Position numbers and translations under genes: made by a program. Shown piece after piece: positions 62,692 through 64,000 of a stretch of DNA of 64,000 bases (its first letter is position 1; every line of letters starts with the position of its first letter). The stretch lies in NCBI GenBank assembly GCA_033439765.1, contig JAULSN010000009.1, forward strand, positions 682,001 through 746,000, in the 5' to 3' direction. The notes below the pieces were generated by a model. That model was not told the origin of the DNA, did no database searches, and saw nothing but the letters and a program-made list of their open reading frames with translations. This DNA is from Lasiosphaeria ovina (Eukaryota; Ascomycota; Sordariomycetes; Sordariales; Lasiosphaeriaceae).

Positions 62692-63186
62692 ATGGCCGCC
62701 CTTGAAGATTTGAGCGACCTCAGCGACCCCGGCGATGCGACCGATGGAAATGCGCCCCATGCGTATCTCTCTACCCGGGAGCGAAAGACAAGATTCCCGT
62801 CTACAAGCGAGGGTCAAACCCCGACAGTGTCGATACTGAAAGGCTCGAGAAGATTGCACAGCAAACCTCAGGCAACGCGCAGCAACCAAACTACGAGTCG
62901 CAGTCGACAACGGCAACCGATGGAGGCCGCGGAGCAACCAAGCTACGAGTTCCCGGCTGGCAGGGCAACAAGCAGTTCTCAATACCAAGGCACGCAGCAT
63001 GTTAGCCGGGGCGACACAACATCACGAGCTTCACGTGGCCCTACAGCCTCTACAGTGGCTGAAGGTCGTGTTATAATGCCTACACGAAGTGGAAGGGTCC
63101 GGCAACTGACTGCCCGGGCATTGGAAGGCATGGATCAAAGCTGTCAGTTGCATGTCGTTGTGAGTAGTCTACTTACCTCTGTCTAG
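62692..63186 (+). CDS. Polar Ser/Thr/Arg-rich protein, first exon
   Basis: ATG 62692 (AGAAATGGCC context), 140 bp downstream of R copy 3. A 164-codon frame: acidic start (LEDLSDLSDPGD), then low-complexity Ser/Thr/Gln/Arg text, then RVIMPTRSGRVRQLTARALE and GMDQSCQLHVV. At 63160 a GTGAGTAG...CTCTGTCTAG (27 bp) is too short for a normal intron. Disordered and basic, so perhaps nuclear. No family recognised. Confidence 0.4.
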   Translation: MAALEDLSDLSDPGDATDGNAPHAYLSTRERKTRFPSTSEGQTPTVSILKGSRRLHSKPQATRSNQTTSRSRQRQPMEAAEQPSYEFPAGRATSSSQYQGTQHVSRGDTTSRASRGPTASTVAEGRVIMPTRSGRVRQLTARALEGMDQSCQLHVVVSSLLTSV

Positions 63187-63389
63187 TATTCTATAGGCAC
63201 AGCACTTACAAGCGCGTGCAGTGGCTCGAGGCGCAGCTGATGAAGCAGCAGCCCTCGACGGCGGCGGCGACGACTGCAACGGCGAGTGCGAGTGCGACCA
63301 CTGGAGCTTCAACAAACGCGGCAAAACCACTACGTCCCTCCGTCCCTGCCGCCGCCGGCCCGCCGCGTTGCGTGAGCGCGTCCATTGGC

Positions 63390-63557
63390 GTGTTGATGGC
63401 GCTCGGTATCTTCGCCGCGGCCGCGTCCATCGTGAAGGCTGTCGTCGCGGCAGACTTTGGCAAGACCGACGACCCCAACCTCGAGGGCATCTCTGTGGGC
63501 ATGTGGTCGCTGGTCGAGGAGCAGGTCGCCTTCATCGCCGCGTGCATCCCGTGCTGA
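63390..63557 (+). pseudogene. SAT4/PTH11-like membrane protein fragment
   Basis: ASIGVLMALGIFAAAASIVK, AVVAADFGKTDDPNLEGISV and GMWSLVEEQVAFIAACIPC follow the pattern of the sixth and seventh helices of fungal rhodopsin-like (SAT4/PTH11-type) integral membrane proteins, with the W-x-x-V/L-E-x-x-x-x-x-I-A-A motif. Earlier helices are absent; upstream is a polar Ala/Thr-rich stretch. Confidence 0.55.
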
Positions 63558-63586
63558 GGCTTTTGACGATGTCGCCTTCCTGTCAA

Positions 63587-64000
63587 TGATGCGCGACAAA
63601 GCCGCCAGCGCCGCCCGCATCGCTGCAGCCGAGCTCTTGCGCCAGCTGTCCCTTTTCTCGGCCAGCAGCCAGGCGCGGAACGAAGCCGTCGATGCCGGCG
63701 TCCCGGCTGCCGAGCTGCCGCCCGGGCGGCGATGGGTGTCGGTGCGGAGAAGCACAATTTTTCGACAGTTCATCTCATCTTGCATTCTGATATCAACAAC
63801 CACCACTCTACTAATCTTCCTCGTCGATCTTGACGTCAATATGTCCCCTCCAGACTATGTTCCCACCAGCACGAGCGTGACGAATCTATCCATAGCTGCT
63901 TTTCAGCTCGACGCAAGGTTTACGCAAGCACATAATCTCGTGCGCCGCCGGCTCATCGTCGAGCTCGCCACCAGCGGCGCCGCCAGCGACCGCCACGAGC
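63587..64000 (+). CDS. Coding-like frame running off the right edge
   Basis: One frame is open from about 63566 to the end: MMRDKAASAARIAAAELLRQ, STIFRQFISSCILISTTTTL then LIFLVDLDVNM (membrane-like), and DYVPTSTSVTNLSIAAFQLD then ARFTQAHNLVRRRLIVELAT. ATG at 63587 is the first start. Codon use is that of a gene; family unrecognised, and the protein continues beyond the window. The antisense ORF at 63330-63839 is probably a shadow. Confidence 0.4.

Overview
The window looks like nuclear DNA of a filamentous ascomycete, most likely a Sordariomycete. Reasons: short introns (about 50-60 bp) with GTAAGT/GTGAGT-type donors and CTAAC/CTGAC branch sites; fungus-specific families (DUF3716, DUF6589, DUF3435, SAT4/PTH11-like membrane proteins, NACHT NTPases, F-box, HGH1, Pcl cyclin, Ste23, Ubp15, IRA/NF1); and DNA with the signature of repeat-induced point mutation (RIP: few CpA/TpG, many TpA, Gln codons turned into stops). 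There is no operon, ribosome-binding site, rRNA or CRISPR array. The assignment to a group is inference.

The region is an accessory, gene-poor graveyard. I find very few intact genes. The best is a Pcl/PHO80-type cyclin at 53535-54296 (-). Smaller plausible genes are a DUF3716 protein (8115-8625), an Ala-rich membrane/coiled-coil protein (60334-61041, -), a zinc-finger protein (35662-36789, one stop) and a chromodomain protein (28385-29155, one frame break). Most of the rest is fragments of housekeeping or regulatory genes, many with frameshifts or in-frame stops, joined directly to unrelated fragments.

Layout. 0-2.6 kb: strongly RIPed DUF6589 gene (-), then a 161-bp inverted-repeat element. 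3-7 kb: unrecognised decayed exons and an F-box gene whose first 310 bp are clean while the remainder is RIPed. 7.6-9.1 kb: a Cys-rich ORF split by a DUF3716 gene between two identical 14-bp repeats. 8.9-17 kb: dispersed repeat family R (three copies in the window), a two-frame gene at 9.7-11.2 kb, a coiled-coil ORF, a UPF1-like helicase/zinc-knuckle fragment bracketed by three copies of a leader repeat, and an HGH1 fragment fused to a piece of the 9.7-kb gene. 17-21 kb: IRA/NF1 fragment, then a block of shuffled repeated modules. 21-33 kb: mostly unrecognised, with a small Cys-rich ORF, a chromodomain gene and two small genes with TATA-type promoters. 33.8-36.8 kb: HSP70-like pseudogene with a 99-bp duplication, abutting a divergent zinc-finger gene. 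37-45 kb: bZIP, C2H2, NACHT and coiled-coil fragments. 46-51.7 kb: a run of fragments all on the + strand (CorA-like, Ste23 part 1, Gln/RGG-rich, Ste23 part 2, MFS, BTB, Copia integrase, monocarboxylate-type MFS). 53-64 kb: inverted-repeat element, cyclin, Ubp15 fragment, DUF3435 (Starship captain-type recombinase) relic, Ala-rich protein, third R repeat, and SAT4-like membrane fragment.

The genes do not form a pathway. What unites them is the way they were made: capture or duplication of exon-sized pieces, juxtaposition, and weak to strong RIP. The DUF3435 relic, the Copia piece, the inverted-repeat elements and the R family are the visible mobile components. All family assignments are from reading translations by eye; none was searched.
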